From contig JANAVB010015600.1 in NCBI GenBank assembly GCA_029216955.1, positions 24,198,538 through 24,262,537 on the forward strand: DNA of 64,000 bases, given 5' to 3'. This document shows positions 1 to 11,082 of the stretch, in pieces. A program made the translations under genes and the position numbers. Positions within the stretch are counted from its first letter, which is position 1. Each line of letters begins with the position of its first letter. This stretch comes from Iris pallida. Its lineage: Eukaryota; Streptophyta; Magnoliopsida; Asparagales; Iridaceae. Under the pieces are notes generated by a model. That model was not told where the DNA came from, did no database searches, and saw only the letters and a list, made by a program, of their open reading frames with translations.

Positions 1-21
1 GCCCTCCCTAGCGAGACTACG

Positions 22-1063
22 ATGGAGAAAATGCTACAGTTAATGGAGCTGCAGCAGCAACAGCTTCAGATGCAAATCAAAGCCCAATTCGGTGTGCAGC
101 AGAAACAAATGGACAACCTAACACAGATCCTAGGCAATATGGTGGGCAATATAAAAGCAACGGTTGTGGCATCCGAAGAGAGGGAAGACGTTCCAGAGGA
201 AGTCGAGGAAGAAGTTCAACCCCAAATGATGAACTCTTCTTTCTTGTTCAAACAATGGAGTTCCGCAAGATGAACCCACCGAAGTTCAATGGATGAGCAG
301 AGCCTGATGTAATAGTGGGATGGCTCGCGGAGATTGAGTACATATTTAATCTTGTCTACATCGAAGGGTCCCATAGGGTAGCATATGCGGCGCTACAGCT
401 ACAATTGAGAGCTTACGACTGGTGGCGGCGAAGAAACAGGAAACCTATAAAACTGATCCCGACACCAAGATTTCCAAGGAAATATTCAAGATGAACTTTC
501 TTGAGCAGTAATTCCCCGTGCCATCCGTCGTCAAAAGGAAGACGATTTCATGATATTGAGACAGGGGAATATATCAGTCGACGAAACTAGCAAAGTTTGT
601 CGACGCCTTTCTGCCTAACAAGGAATCCTGGTGAGAATATTTTCAATAAGGTCTGAATGATGAACTGCAAAGCGACGTCATGAATCAAAGGTGCTGAACC
701 TACTGCGAGTCCTATGATGTCGCTCTTGATAGTGAACGTATCTTTGGTTGTATGTCACAACGGGCCATGCCTGTTGTTTGTAATAATTTTAACAAGTGTC
801 TTAACGATGCTGGAGGATCGGAAATGACAAAGCATTCAACTACATTCGAGAATTGGCATTTCCATTCCAAAATTCCTTACAATAACTGCAGCAAGCATAG
901 GCATCACTCGGCCGATTGTTACTATAGCAAATGTTCTGAGTATGGCGGGAGAGGCCATTCACCGCCAAATTGTCCGAGAAATATTTCGAATCAACACAAC
1001 CCACCAAGGAATGTTCCAATCAGTATAAAGCACCTACACAAGGCACAAATGTGGTACCCGTGA
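22..1063 (+). pseudogene. gag: gag (capsid/nucleocapsid) of the plus-strand chromovirus
   Basis: The first part (22-273) encodes a glutamine- and methionine-rich amphipathic segment followed by an acidic stretch, like the N-terminus of plant gypsy Gag. Around 270-480 a Gag core can be read (FNG motif, then a W-L-A-E-I-E-Y motif and an A-A-L-Q-L-Q repeat) with stops and frameshifts. At 880-1000 is a basic cysteine/histidine-rich region matching CCHC zinc knuckles (C-x2-C-x-x-x-G-H-x4-C visible near 935-975), the RNA-binding part of nucleocapsid. Several frameshifts separate the pieces. Confidence 0.75.
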
Positions 1064-1089
1064 ACCGCAGAATCAACGCCATGGAGCAC

Positions 1090-1796
1090 AAGGCTGAGTC
1101 TATGCATTGACACAAGACGAGGCGTTCGAATCTGATACTGTTGTAACAGGTATATTACTCTATAAAGATATACCGACTCGAGTACTATTCGATTCGGGTA
1201 CGATGCATAGTTTATATCTGCTGATTATGCTAGAGAAAATAAAATAGCCATGCAATCACTAGATATGAACATTAGCGTTAGCACTCTGTCGGGAGTTGAT
1301 ATGCAAACGAACTTTATTTATAGGAATGGCCATATTTGCATCGGGAAAAAAAAATCTATCCTTGAAAGCCGTCGTACTTGACATCAAAGAGTATAACATA
1401 ATCCTGGACATGGATTGGTTGGGCGCTTGCCATGCAACAATCGAGTGTGCGAATAAGAGAGTTGTGTTTCGTCTTCCTAGCGAGACAGAGTTTTTATATT
1501 CGTGCGGTACGGTCTCGAAGACGGCAATGGTGGTATCGGTATTTTCGACGAGTCGTATGTTGTGTTCCGGCTGTGCGGGATACTTGGCATCAGTTCGAGA
1601 TACAAGGAAGGATAATGCAGACACGGTGCAAACTGATGTTGTGGTAGATTTTTCTAACATTTTTCTTGACGAGATGCCCGAAATGCCGTCGGATCGAGAA
1701 ATAGAATTCAGCATTGACACCTTCCCGGAGACACTATCGATATCAAAAGTACCTTTCCGAATGGCTCCAGCAGAACTGAAGGAGCTGAAGGTGTAA
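1090..1796 (+). pseudogene. retroviral-type aspartic protease region of the chromovirus
   Basis: At about 1180-1210 the sequence encodes V-L-F-D-S-G-T-M-H-S, the D-S-G-T active site of gypsy aspartic proteases. Downstream, the segment 1296-1796 has the D-M-D-W-L motif followed by a H-A-T-I-E-C stretch that closes the protease domain. Its last residues lead into the linker before reverse transcriptase. A stop lies between the active site and the downstream part. The role would be cleavage of the Gag-Pol polyprotein; this copy cannot be functional. Confidence 0.75.
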
Positions 1797-1805
1797 TTAT
1801 AAGAG

Positions 1806-2475
1806 TTGCTAGACCGCAGATTCATTCGCCCTAGTATCTTTCTGTGGGGAGCTCCTGTACTGTTTGTGAAGAAGAAGGATGGATTGATGCGACTATGCAT
1901 CGATTATCGCAAACTCAATAAGGTAACCGTACGGAATAAGTATCCATTGCCACGAATCAATGACTTGTTTGAGCAACTACAAGGCGCATCAATATTTTTA
2001 AAAATCGATCTTTTTTTCAGGCTACCATAAGTTAAAGATCAAGTCCGATGATGTATCGAAGTCTGCCTTCCGCACTCGATATGGTCAATATGAATTCCTA
2101 GTTATGCCATTCGGTTTAACGAATGCCCCAATGGCTTTCATGGATCTGATGAACCGAGTCTTCCGACCCCAAATTGATAAATTTGTAGTTGTGTTCATCG
2201 ACGATATCCTTATCTACTCGAAGAATCGAGAAGAGCAAGCAGAGAACATTAAGACGGTATTGCAGACTTTGCATGAAAATAAATTATACGCCAAACGGCA
2301 TAAATGCGAGTTCTGGATGAGTAGCATAATATTCCTTGGACATGTAATCTCTGCCGAAGGCATCGTGGTGGACCCAAAGAAGATTGAAGCGGTGGTAGAT
2401 TGGAAACGACCTACCTCGGCTAGCGACATTCGGTGTTTCCTACGCTTAGCAGGTAACTATCAAAGTTTCGTGTGA
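1806..2475 (+). pseudogene. reverse transcriptase of the chromovirus (frameshifted)
   Basis: Two pieces in different frames. 1806-2030 carries F-V-K-K-K-D-G, then C-I-D-Y-R-K-L-N and the conserved N-K-Y-P-L-P-R-I block. After a frameshift in a run of T at about 2012-2018, 2030-2475 carries the M-P-F-G-L-T-N-A-P motif and the catalytic F-I-D-D box, followed by the F-L-G-H-V-I thumb segment. All the fingers and palm motifs of a gypsy RT are recognisable. The frameshift and the terminal stop make it a pseudogene. Confidence 0.9.
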
Positions 2476-2985
2476 AGCTTTTCAAAACTAGCATCGCCTC
2501 TGACTCACCGAAGGGAGTCGTATTTGAATAGTGTGACGACTATGAATCCAGCTTTCAAGAGTTAAAGCAACGGCTCATCTCAGCTCCAATCCTTTCACTT
2601 CCAGATGGTCCAGAAGGCTTTCAGATATTTAGCGACGTATCAAAAATTGGCTTCGGATGCGTACTCATGCAGAAGGACAAAGTCATCTCTTATGCTTCAC
2701 GACAGATGAAGCAGCACGAGAAAAACTATCTGACACATGACCTAGAATTGGCAGCGATCATGTTTGCATTAAAACTTTAGCGGCACTACGTCTATAGTAT
2801 GGCTTGCAAAATCTATACAGATCATAAAAGCCTCAATTACTTATTTACGCAACGAGAACTCAACTTACGGTAGCAACGTTGGCTCTAACACATAAAAGAT
2901 TACAAGCTAACGATCGACTATATGCCGGGCAAGGGGAACATCATAGCCGACGCGCTGAGCAGAATATTTATGGGATAACTGGCCC
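2476..2985 (+). pseudogene. RNase H of the chromovirus
   Basis: Follows the RT directly. A broken frame encodes a V-F-S-D-A-S-like segment (here F-S-D-V-S near 2628), a Q-M-K-x-H-E-K-N-Y-x-T-H-D-L-E-L block near 2705-2755, then Y-T-D-H-K-S-L near 2815-2835, and ends with G-K-x-N-I-I-A-D-A-L-S-R near 2935-2965. These are the standard gypsy RNase H landmarks. An in-frame stop (at 2779) and a degraded middle are visible. It normally degrades RNA in RNA:DNA hybrids during reverse transcription. Confidence 0.75.
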
Positions 2986-3119
2986 TAAATAATGAGATAT
3001 GGCGAGACCTTGAAGCCATGGTTTTCAAACTCGGAATTGAGTTTCAACACCTGCACTTAGCTCAGTTGAAGCTTGGGTCAAACTTGCTTAGCAAAATAAA
3101 GACTGCACAGAAGACGATT

Positions 3120-4160
3120 CATTCCTGAAGAAAATGCATGAGCTGATTTCAGCAGGAAGGACGACTGACTTTGCGGAAGACGGAGACAGGACAATACGAC
3201 GAAAAGGAACGCTCTGTATTCCTGAAACTGTCGAACTCAGAAAATAAATTCTGACGGAGGCGCATTATACGAAGTACTTATTATATCTGGAAGCACCAAG
3301 ATGTACAAGAACTTACGCACAAACTTTTGGTGGTACGACATGAAGAAGGACGTAGCTACTTTCGAATCATATTGCATGGCATGTCAACAAGTAAAGGCAG
3401 AACACCAAAGGCCAGACATGAAGCTGCAGAACCTCGCCATTCCTGAGTGGAAGAGGGACAACATCTCGATGGATTTTATTGTAGGATTTTCAAAGACGTC
3501 GCAGGGAAATGATGTGATTTGGGTCATTGTTGATAGATTGACCAAGTCGGCTCACTTCATCGCAATTAAAGTAGGATGGAGTGTCGATCGGTTAGCGCAA
3601 TTCTATATTGACGAGATTGTTTGACTGCACGGGGTACCGACCATAATAATTTCGGACGGAGACGGGCAATTCCTATCACGTTTCTAGACGAGCCTGCAAG
3701 CGGCAATGGGGACCAAACTAAATTTTAGTACTACATACCACCCCCAGACAGATGGTTAGACGGAGATGGTGAATCAAATCTTAGAGGATATGTTGCATTT
3801 GTATGCGATCGATCTAAAGACTAGTTGGGATACATATTTGCCGCTTAAGTAGTTTACGTATAAAAACAGTTATCAGTCGAGCATTCAGATGGCTCCATAT
3901 GAAGCGCTCTACGAGAGGAAGTGTCATTCTCTAATATGCTAGGACGAAGTTGGATAGCGACAAGTGCTCGAAACGGAGCTCGTGGAGCAAGCCATCGAAA
4001 AAGTTGGCTTGCTCCGAGATAGACTCTGTATCGCACAAAGTCGACAAAAGTGCTACGCAGATCTTCGTCGACAATAGCTAGAATTTTTGGTCGAGGACCA
4101 TGTGTTTTTGAAAGTAACGCGCATACGTGGCGGATGCGGTTCAGCATTTAAGGCAAATTG
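3120..4160 (+). pseudogene. integrase of the chromovirus
   Basis: The best open piece (3301-3624) covers the end of the HHCC zinc-binding domain (C-M-A-C) and the start of the core, with M-D-F-I (first catalytic Asp) and a D-R-L-T-K-S-A-H-F block. Beyond a stop the core continues with I-I-S-D-G-D-G-Q-F (second Asp, near 3650) and T-E-M-V-N-Q-I-L-E-D-M-L (catalytic Glu, near 3760). The region 3850-4160 matches the C-terminal part (M-A-P-Y-E-A-L-Y, then L-L-R-D-R-L). Many stops interrupt it. Confidence 0.85.
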
Positions 4161-4194
4161 GGCCTGAGATTTGTAGGCCTTTTCGAGATCATCG

Positions 4195-4509
4195 AGCGAG
4201 TTGCAATGGTTGCTTATCGGATCACACTACCTCTTGCCTTGCCTGAAGTGCACGATATTTTCCATATTTCACAACTTCAAAAATACGTACACTCCAGGTC
4301 ACGTGGTTAGGTTCGATCAGTTGGAGCTACGTACTGACTTGTCTTACACGGAGGAGCCTATTCAAATTTTGGATCGTAAGAAGAAAGTATTACGAAATTG
4401 ATCGATGTTCTTAGTCCGCGTACTTTGGCGGAACCATTCAATTGAAGAGTCAACATAGGAAATGGAGGCGAAGATTAAGGAGAAGTATCCTTCGTTATTT
4501 GCCTAATTT
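4195..4509 (+). pseudogene. integrase tail with chromodomain
   Basis: The frame encodes a degraded F-H-I-S-Q-L-Q-K-Y-V segment, then E-E-P-I-Q-I-L-D-R-K and, after a stop at 4399, V-L-W-R-N-H-S-I-E-E-S-T-W-E followed by K-Y-P-S-L-F-A. This is the chromodomain-like tail of plant chromoviruses, thought to steer integration into heterochromatin. It ends about 60 bp before the LTR. Confidence 0.8.
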
Positions 4510-4566
4510 AAGTTCAGACTCTTGCTCTTAAGTTTCGGGACGAAACTTTTTCTTAGTGGTATATTA

Positions 4567-6327
4567 TGTAGTGTCTCGCTTCCAATTGGCGGCAGACTCC
4601 GTAATATGCTTGCGCCGAATCAAATCGGTCAGGAACTTAGATGGCCATCTGACTCAATCGCTGAGCTTGGTAAACGATAACACCTTGCGGCATCAATCAA
4701 ATCTATTTAGACAAATGTTATGAGAATCGATCCAATTAATGGAACGACTTCTGTTGGAATAAGTCCTAGATGCAGCAGGCTGCGTCTCGACGAGTGAGTT
4801 CTATATAAGAGTCTTTTCGACAGGACCAAACTTTTGTATAGTTTTCTTGGAGCTTTCGCCACTAGATTTTGATGAATGTGTTTTCGTGTCATTTTCTAAA
4901 TGCATTCTACAAATTTTGAAATGAAGGATTAAAGAAGGAATTCTGACTAAGCGTTGGTGCCAATGCAGGAGCTCGCGTAACTGAAGCTTGAACGTTGTGA
5001 AGCGCTTTGACTCTCAGCACGATCAAATACTTGGTAGATGGTTCGACCCTTTTTTTCTACTCTATCCCGCAAACAAAATTCTTTTGTCTTGAACTTATTC
5101 AAATCGACAATGCCAAGTTAAATGCATGCCAATCCAGTAAGATCTAGACCTCGGGAAAAATGTATCGATTTAGAGTAATCTACTCTGAAATATAAGTTTT
5201 GCACCAAAACGAGAAAGTTTAAGGTTCTAGCAAAAAATAGAGTATTCCATGTGCTGCAAAATAATATGAAACGTCGATTGTGGCTTATGATGCCTCATAT
5301 GATTTGGTGGCTACAGGACGCTAAATCGGAAATATGGCTTTGGGAAAAATGAATCGTTGCATGAGTTGAGAGAAATGATAATGCCGTTCAGTACTGTCCG
5401 CACTATAAAAATTTGTTTTCATATATTAAACTGTTCACATGTTGGCATGGTTATGGACAGCTTGTGTACAAGTTTAACATTTCTTGATGCTGTATCTGGG
5501 GCATGAAAACTGAATCGACCTAGAGGGAACATATAAAATCATGCTTCGGTACGAGGCATTACGGGACCTCCAGTAGCGCTTGCAACCCAAGCTGACAGGC
5601 ACGTCGCAATGCCATATAGAAGTCCTTCGTGGTGCATAGCATCAATGATCGCACATATAAGATAATAGCATGCTCACCTATTGTCATATACAGGTATAAA
5701 TATTATCTCCATTTTATGCAGGGACAAGCACGATCGTGGTAAGAATTATGATAAATCGTTATGTTTTACTGTATGTTTTTACTGTTTCAAATGGAAGGCT
5801 ATCAATGTGAATTGAATTCATTTAGTTCTAAATAGAAAGAAAACTCCAATGCATGCCTACCTTAACAATCAGAGTCGGTTTAGACGAGCGGTTTTGTCCC
5901 GCTCACTAGTGCATTATCAATGTACTAATCCCCAATTTCGTAGGTTACGAAGATACTGGGGGTGCACGTCGCTAAGCCAAAGCTGAAGTTCGGAGAGGCA
6001 TTTTGAAGCTCTTCCTATTAGGAACTATTTTGAAACCAATTCCTCGAAGGCTTTCAATGTATATAAGGGCGAATGTATGGAACGTCAAGTGTTAGTTCAG
6101 GCAGCTTGTCGAGTATATTTCTTTTGTTTCAATCAATGTAGCCACAACGACATCCAATGTAATTACGAGTTATACTTCGTTACAAGATATGAATAAAAAG
6201 CATATCTCTATCTTCCTAAATTGTATGTTAAATTTTGATATAATTTGTGAAGTTTCAACTTGGTGTTTCAATAAATGATCAAATGTAACATTCTTGTCTT
6301 GTACGAGTGCAACTCCAGACTCATACA
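4567..6327 (+). repeat. 3' LTR of the plus-strand chromovirus (boundaries approximate)
   Basis: Begins TGTAGTGTCTC after the GGACGAAAC-containing 3' end. The right end is placed at ...CTCATACA (6327), with 6330 (...GCA) as an alternative, because the sequence beyond is a minus-strand gag fragment of another element. A TATA box (TATATAAG, 6060-6067) lies about 260 bp before the right end, giving a long U3 and short U5. A second TATA-like string occurs near 4801. No reading frame of interest is seen in these 1.76 kb. Confidence 0.6.
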
Positions 6328-6743
6328 GCATCACGCCTTAGCGAGGACGATCGATTCAGCATAATGGGAATGGGGACGAACGGTTTGTTGAATCGGAACG
6401 TGACACTTCCAACCAGTCGATTGCCATAGAAGGGCCTTCGGTACCGCTTAAGGAAGTGCGGCACGCTTTCTTGAACTCTAACACTTCAAAGTTGTAACTT
6501 CTCGGTATTGCAGGTTGACGCACGGGCTCCTCTGGGATGACTTCGGTGGGTCGGACTGTAGGCTCGGTGACATCTGGCATGGTTGCATAGTTGCAGTGTA
6601 TCAAGTTGCTTTTGTTTTATATTAGACTGTGCGTCGAAGCGAGCTTCGAATTAGGCCTGTTGCGGCTCCGCTTGTCGGTGTCAGCTTTCGGATTGTTTTT
6701 GTTGTGTCTCCATCATCCGCAGTATCCTCTCGATGGCATCGTT
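6328..6743 (-). pseudogene. gag: gag fragment of an older minus-strand gypsy element (F)
   Basis: On the minus strand, coding similarity runs from the Sirevirus junction leftwards: an A-I-E-R-I-L-R-M-M-E-T-Q-Q heptad-like segment (near 6710-6745), a degraded glutamine-rich part, and then the frame 6356-6604 with F-K-K-A-C...L-S-G-T-E-G-P...A-I-D-W-L-E, matching the F-x-G-T-x-D-P...W-L motif of gypsy Gag. Its N-terminal half lies beyond the Sirevirus at 26836-26900. The frame is open across the junction when the Sirevirus is removed, which confirms the insertion into gag. Confidence 0.75.
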
Positions 6744-6748
6744 AGAAG
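6744..6748. repeat. target-site duplication (AGAAG) left of the Sirevirus
   Basis: AGAAG precedes the LTR start TGTAGGAACG and is repeated exactly after the other LTR at 26831-26835. The 5-bp length is that expected for copia integrases. Confidence 0.95.
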
Positions 6749-7725
6749 TGTAGGAACGAATCGTAAAGCACAAAACTCTAGAGGGGGATGAATAGAGTGG
6801 CAGTAGAATATTGCTAATTTAAAAAGTTAGCAGCAAGATCACGGAGAAAATCACAAGTAAATAAATGTAAAAGCAGAGATCATAAAACAAACGCAAAGAT
6901 GACGATGTATACTGGTTTTCCTCTTGTGAGGACTATTCCAGTCGGAAGAACTCTAGCTTCCAGTTGAATCCACTATTGGAAAATACCGCAAGTTTTTATA
7001 CGAAGTCCTTACAACTTCTACAAACACGAGTTTTGATCCGAAGTACTCGACCAACTTCAATTGTGAAGTGTCTTTCTTCAATCAAGCCTCTGATTATAAT
7101 CGCTCTGAAGCTTCTAGATCGTCACACTGGCAAATCGACTAGAGGATTGTAACTGGCTTGGGATTTGAAAATTAAAGCTTAGAACACAACGGAAGAGAGA
7201 AGTAGGCTTTAGAGAGAAGAGATGAAAGTTAATGAGTGCGTTGAAATGATCGAAATCCTTCTCTATTTATAGCTTTTCCAAAGGCAGAACTCTGTTAGAA
7301 TTTGGGCAGAATTTGTGCAGAACTCTATGAGAAAATCTCGACAAGGTTCGTAACTGTAGGAGGACCAAGTACAAAAAGTAACGTTTACTAACCGAACTCT
7401 GGATGAACTCGGGCCAAGTTCTGTCAGGGTTTTGTTAGGTTTTTGCAAAAATGATTTTTGGGATTTTTGAAATTGTTTTAAGCAGTTAGGAGCTTTTTGT
7501 AAATAGGGGGCTGTTTTTCAAAATATGGGATATTTTGAAAACATTGTTAGGGAAGCCTATTTGCAAGTACGACTCGGTGTACAATGTATTCCTAGACTCA
7601 AAAAATGTGAAAATTATATTGCATAAAGGAAATATAGACTCGAGTGACAAACACAGCTTCGGTCTTGAACAGAATAGGTAGCAGTTCTCTGGCAGTGTCC
7701 AAGAGTCTAAATAAACTTGAGTAGC
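6749..7725 (-). repeat. Sirevirus 3' LTR, main part (continues at 12607-12672)
   Basis: Aligns over its length with the right LTR 25789-26830. Plus-strand start TGTAGGAACG corresponds to the minus-strand LTR end. A TATA box on the minus strand (complement of TATTTATA, 7264-7271) is conserved in the other LTR (26304-26311). The LTR is split after 7725 by CACTA-1 and resumes with CCCTTATATC at 12607. Confidence 0.95.
7723..7725. repeat. CACTA-1 target-site duplication (AGC), left copy
   Basis: AGC occurs here and at 12604-12606, immediately outside the terminal CACTAC and GTAGTG. The unbroken Sirevirus LTR has a single AGC at the same place (about 26763), so this is a true 3-bp duplication. 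Confidence 0.95.
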
Positions 7726-7756
7726 CACTACAACAAATATGGCCTACAATAGCATG

Positions 7757-8110
7757 CGCAGAACGCTATAGAAAGCCTTCTATAGCATATTCTGTCTGCT
7801 ATGATCGCCCACGCTATAGTATGTCCAGACATGTGAACGCTATAACATTATAGCGTTCCTGAATGCTGTAGAAGGTTTAGAGCGTTCGTGTATGCTGTTG
7901 ATGTTTTATAGCGTTTATGAATGCTGTAAATACTTTATAGCATTCTAGAACGCTGTAGAATGTTTATAGCGTTCGTGAGTGCTGTGGATTACTTATAGCA
8001 TTTATGAATGCTGTGGATTATTTATAGCGTTTGTGAATGCTGTGGATGATTTATAGCGTTTGATGAATGGTTTGATTTATTATAGCGTTCATCATATGCT
8101 ATCGTGGTAG
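7757..8110. repeat. CACTA-1 left subterminal repeat array
   Basis: About eight degenerate copies of a roughly 30-bp unit containing TTTATAGCGTT, then GTGAATGCTGT. Some copies are inverted near the outer end. Such arrays normally bind the accessory transposase protein. The right end (12478-12590) carries a sparser, inverted version with AACGCTATA and AGCTATAG. Confidence 0.8.
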
Positions 8111-9185
8111 CAGCAATTTAGACATTTTGAGTGCTATAGACCTGCTACAGAATTTCATATCCACCTGCTACAGAATTTCATATCCTTTCATATCTGCTAC
8201 AGAATTTCATATTTCATAACCTGTTTTGTATTCGATCAATTTCAATCGCAAACAATTTCAATCGCAACTTGCATTTCGATCAATCAAGATATAGTAAAGA
8301 TTTGTCAAAATATAAAATGTTTCATTAGAACATTCAAGATGTACAAAAAGTAGTCATTAAAACATTCAAGGTGTAGAAAAGTAGTTGTACGCCAAAATAA
8401 ACCATTCCATTTACAAAGTATCTGTAGTCCAAAATAAACCATTCCATTTACAAATATCTGTAGGCCAAAAACAGCTCGCCTCCTTCCCTCTAGCAGCTAT
8501 CTACAACCATCAAAAACATATACGCCAACCTACACAAAATTGGGAAGAAAACACATTATGATATAAAAAATAAGATAGAAATATTTCTGATACTCAAGTA
8601 GTGTTATGTAATAGCTAATACAATATGTTCAGTGGCTAAGGTGGCATGCAGTGTGTTAAATGTGAAGTTGCAGGACAGTAGTGTTATGTAAAGCAGTGTA
8701 ATACATAAAGTAAAGTGCAATTATACTTCTCGTGTTAGGAAAGATCAAACAGGAAAGATCACCATGAAAAATAATATGATATTACCTGAGGTTTGCAGGA
8801 TGTCAAACAGGAAAGATCAAAATCGGTCAAAGACAACATATACTATATGCTCACCTCAGATCTGGAAGTAGTGTAGGATACACAAAAATGCTAATTCTTC
8901 TAAATCATAGTAGTGTAGGAAGGGGGCTGGTGTGGTAGGAGGGGGCTGTGTGGTAGGAGGGGCTTGTATGGAAGGGGGACGAGTAGTTTGCCTTAAAAAA
9001 GACTAAAATATTTGATATATGACAACATGTAATTGATTCAAAAGTAAAGACAAAGTAATCCTTCAGGCATTTACCATAAAAATAACAACAGTCGACAACC
9101 CATCTAGTATTGAATAAGCCATTAATATTTCACAGTACATAATACACTTAAATAGAAATAACGATGAAGAATGCATGGATCGCGT
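8111..9185. other. CACTA-1 interior with no recognisable gene
   Basis: AT-rich sequence with short local duplications (for example a TAGGCCAAAA/TAGTCCAAAATAAACC pair near 8395-8470 and a CAGGAAAGATCA pair near 8750-8820). I see no protein similarity. On the minus strand it lies downstream of the last PEP carboxylase exon and may contain the tail of the captured locus. Confidence 0.5.
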
Positions 9186-9189
9186 GTCC

Positions 9190-9406
9190 ACTTGTTAGTC
9201 TCATATTCAGTGATCCTATAATGGTTACAGCTAGTCTTTGAAATCTCCTCCATAACATTGTGCCACTTCTATTTAGGGGGGATTGGCGGGCGAAGTGTAG
9301 CAAGGAGAACATCAGTGGTATAGATCTCAAGCAGACGAACTGCAGTCTGTGGCAAGCCAAATTTGGCATGGACCATCTCACCTTGTTCAGTTGAACGTAG
9401 AGTACC
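9190..9406 (-). pseudogene. PPC4-like: captured exon of bacterial-type PEP carboxylase (second exon seen)
   Basis: Minus strand, directly after a TTATTACCAG acceptor (9407-9416). It encodes G-T-L-R-S-T-E-Q-G-E-M-V-H-A-K-F-G-L-P-Q and continues to L-E-I-Y-T-T, L-A-T-L-R-P-P and, after a stop, M-E-E-I-S-K. These are conserved PEP carboxylase segments; the S-T-E-Q-G-E-M-V-x-A-K-F-G form is that of the bacterial-type plant isozyme rather than the photosynthetic or plant-type enzymes. The stop follows R-P-P-I-P-P-K, and similarity fades after about 9190. PEP carboxylase adds bicarbonate to phosphoenolpyruvate to form oxaloacetate; this fragment cannot. Confidence 0.8.
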
Positions 9407-9941
9407 CTGGTAATAAAAAGAAAAAGCAAAAAAAAAGAAAAAATGATTATATTTGTTCATGATCGTAGAAGACATTTTTCACCATATACAACAGGAATTA
9501 TTCATGAATAATCACTTGCAATTGGTACGAAGCTTTAACATAGAGGTGATTTTAGTTGCCTTTTTCATGTTTGTTATGAATTTGAACTGCAAACCAACTA
9601 TGCCTCTTTCCTTTTAATATAGAATGTTTTTATTCTTAAAAGCATTGCTATTGATCTCAACTTAGTCTAATGGTTTCTGAACAAAAATAAAAATAATTAT
9701 TGTTTGAAATTTTGCCTGACTATTATTTTCCCTAATTTATAGGCATTATATAGCCGTTTTCGAAGCCAGCTAGGCTAGAAGGTATTTCTAAGTCAATTAA
9801 GGATTAACTACAATTTATAGGATGTTTAGAAACAATCCCTAATAAAGAGTGGACATGAATTGAACAAAGAAACAATGAGCATCAAACATATGAATGAAAG
9901 AACAAACATCTGAAATAATGGACTTATATATAATAGCTTAC
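9407..9941 (-). other. retained intron between the captured PEP carboxylase exons
   Basis: 535 bp on the minus strand from GTAAGC (complement at 9936-9941) to a pyrimidine-rich tract ending TTACCAG (9407-9413). The exons on either side join in the order expected in the parent gene. Retention of the intron shows that the fragment was copied from genomic DNA, not from mRNA. Confidence 0.8.
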
Positions 9942-10140
9942 CATCACAGAGCCAGGAGGTTGTGACTGTATTGCAAGATATTTGGTCCGCCACCCGAGCT
10001 ATAACCTCCACAACCATGGAACAATGTAACTTTGATATCATACTCTTTGCAAGCAGCAACATCTTCTTGGGCCTTGTACAGAGTTCCCATACAGCAGTGG
10101 AGCGGCCAGCATCTTTACCAGAATCATAACCAACCATGAC
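9942..10140 (-). pseudogene. PPC4-like: captured exon of bacterial-type PEP carboxylase (first exon seen)
   Basis: Minus strand, after a CACTTGCAG acceptor. It encodes V-M-V-G-Y-(S lost)-D-S-G-K-D-A-G-R, W-E-L, then after a 2-nt insertion Y-K-A-Q-E-D-V, K-V-T-L-F-H-G, G-G-G-P and, back in another frame, A-I-Q-S-Q-P-P-G-S-V-M, ending at a GTAAGC donor. G-Y-S-D-S-G-K-D-A-G and F-H-G-R-G-G are active-site motifs of PEP carboxylase. Here one Ser is lost and the Arg of F-H-G-R-G-G is Cys. Frame changes make it a dead fragment. Confidence 0.85.
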
Positions 10141-11082
10141 CTGCAAGTGTTGTGAAGAAATTTTAGTTAACTTAGAAATGACCCAGACTACCCCTAGAAA
10201 TCAATGAAAGAGATTTCCAACATGCAAACTAAGTTTCGGATTAAGCAAAACTGCCAACTTTCAATCTACCAACCAGAGGAAGCCCTCGCAAAACTTTATT
10301 CTGCAAACAGTTCCACTATAGAAAATCATTAACAAGAAGCAACCTTGTTAAAAGTAGCTAAACAAATGAAATTGAAGAATCAATAAACTTTACTATTTCA
10401 AACATGTCATTCCATTAATGACATGCTTGAAATAGGTCATCCCCAACAACCATCACCTAGACCTACACCTTGTCACCTACACAGAAAAACTAGGGCCAAA
10501 CCGTCCATGTAGCAGACATCTATATTGTGCCCTTAAATGTATATGTGTCCGTCGGTAGCAGCATAGCTGATAACATAGTTATATATTAAGATTTACAAAC
10601 TTCTTGTAACCTGATTAGGCCTACGAAAACAAACCGACCAGGGTTCAAACTGAACAAACCATAGTAACAAATCTTTATGTTGGTTTTCTTTCGGGTTCGG
10701 CTGGGTGAGAACCATGGCCTTACATTTTCCTTAACCTGACCCAACTCGCCCAAGAAGCATGTACCTGTTTACCCTAACTTCAGTTGTGAAACTTGATCAA
10801 CAAAGATCTACACAAAAAGAAAAATCCACACATGGGGGCCCTATAGATGTAAACACACATAACCCACCAAATTATTGAAGACTCCACCAAGTTATCCACT
10901 AATTAGTCAAAAACACATCCACCAAGAAAAGTTGATCAAGCATGATATCTTTCTTTATAAGGATAGTATGATATGGTTGACCAAATAGAAAAATATGAAC
11001 CAAGTTGCCAATCCTAGAATCTAAAGCAGCATAATTGGCATGAAGAAAATGTGGGCTAATGTATAGTGCTTGCTTACCTTAC
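10141..11082. other. CACTA-1 interior, probably intron or flank of captured DNA
   Basis: No coding similarity recognised on either strand. Composition is AT-rich and intron-like. It lies, on the minus strand, between an exon-like segment at 11083-11157 and the first PEP carboxylase exon, so it could be an intron joining two captured fragments. Confidence 0.4.

Larger units (their letters stand above)
1..6327 (+). mobile_element. Ty3/gypsy chromovirus (Tekay-like), internal region plus 3' LTR, 5' part outside the window
   Basis: Seen on the plus strand in the order gag, protease, reverse transcriptase, RNase H, integrase, chromodomain, 3' LTR, which is the gypsy order. The chromodomain-like tail after the integrase and the GGGACGAAAC-type sequence just before the 3' LTR (about 4536-4550) are typical of plant chromoviruses. 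The coding region is broken by many stops and frameshifts, so the copy is dead. It abuts a fragment of an older minus-strand gag on the right. I infer that it inserted into that gag, but the left junction is outside the window and the target-site duplication cannot be checked. Confidence 0.85.

Noticed and set aside
1259..1900. 213-codon minus-strand frame across the chromovirus protease and RT
   Set aside because: Opposite strand of clearly recognisable protease and RT; shadow.
4707..4892. LTR promoter at the TATATAAG near 4801 as the main start of the chromovirus LTR
   Set aside because: A second TATA at 6060 is better placed relative to the 3' edge; both are listed, but the upstream one is less likely.
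9148..10146. Functional PEP carboxylase gene
   Set aside because: Only two exons, with frame changes, a stop and a changed active-site Arg, inside a transposon.
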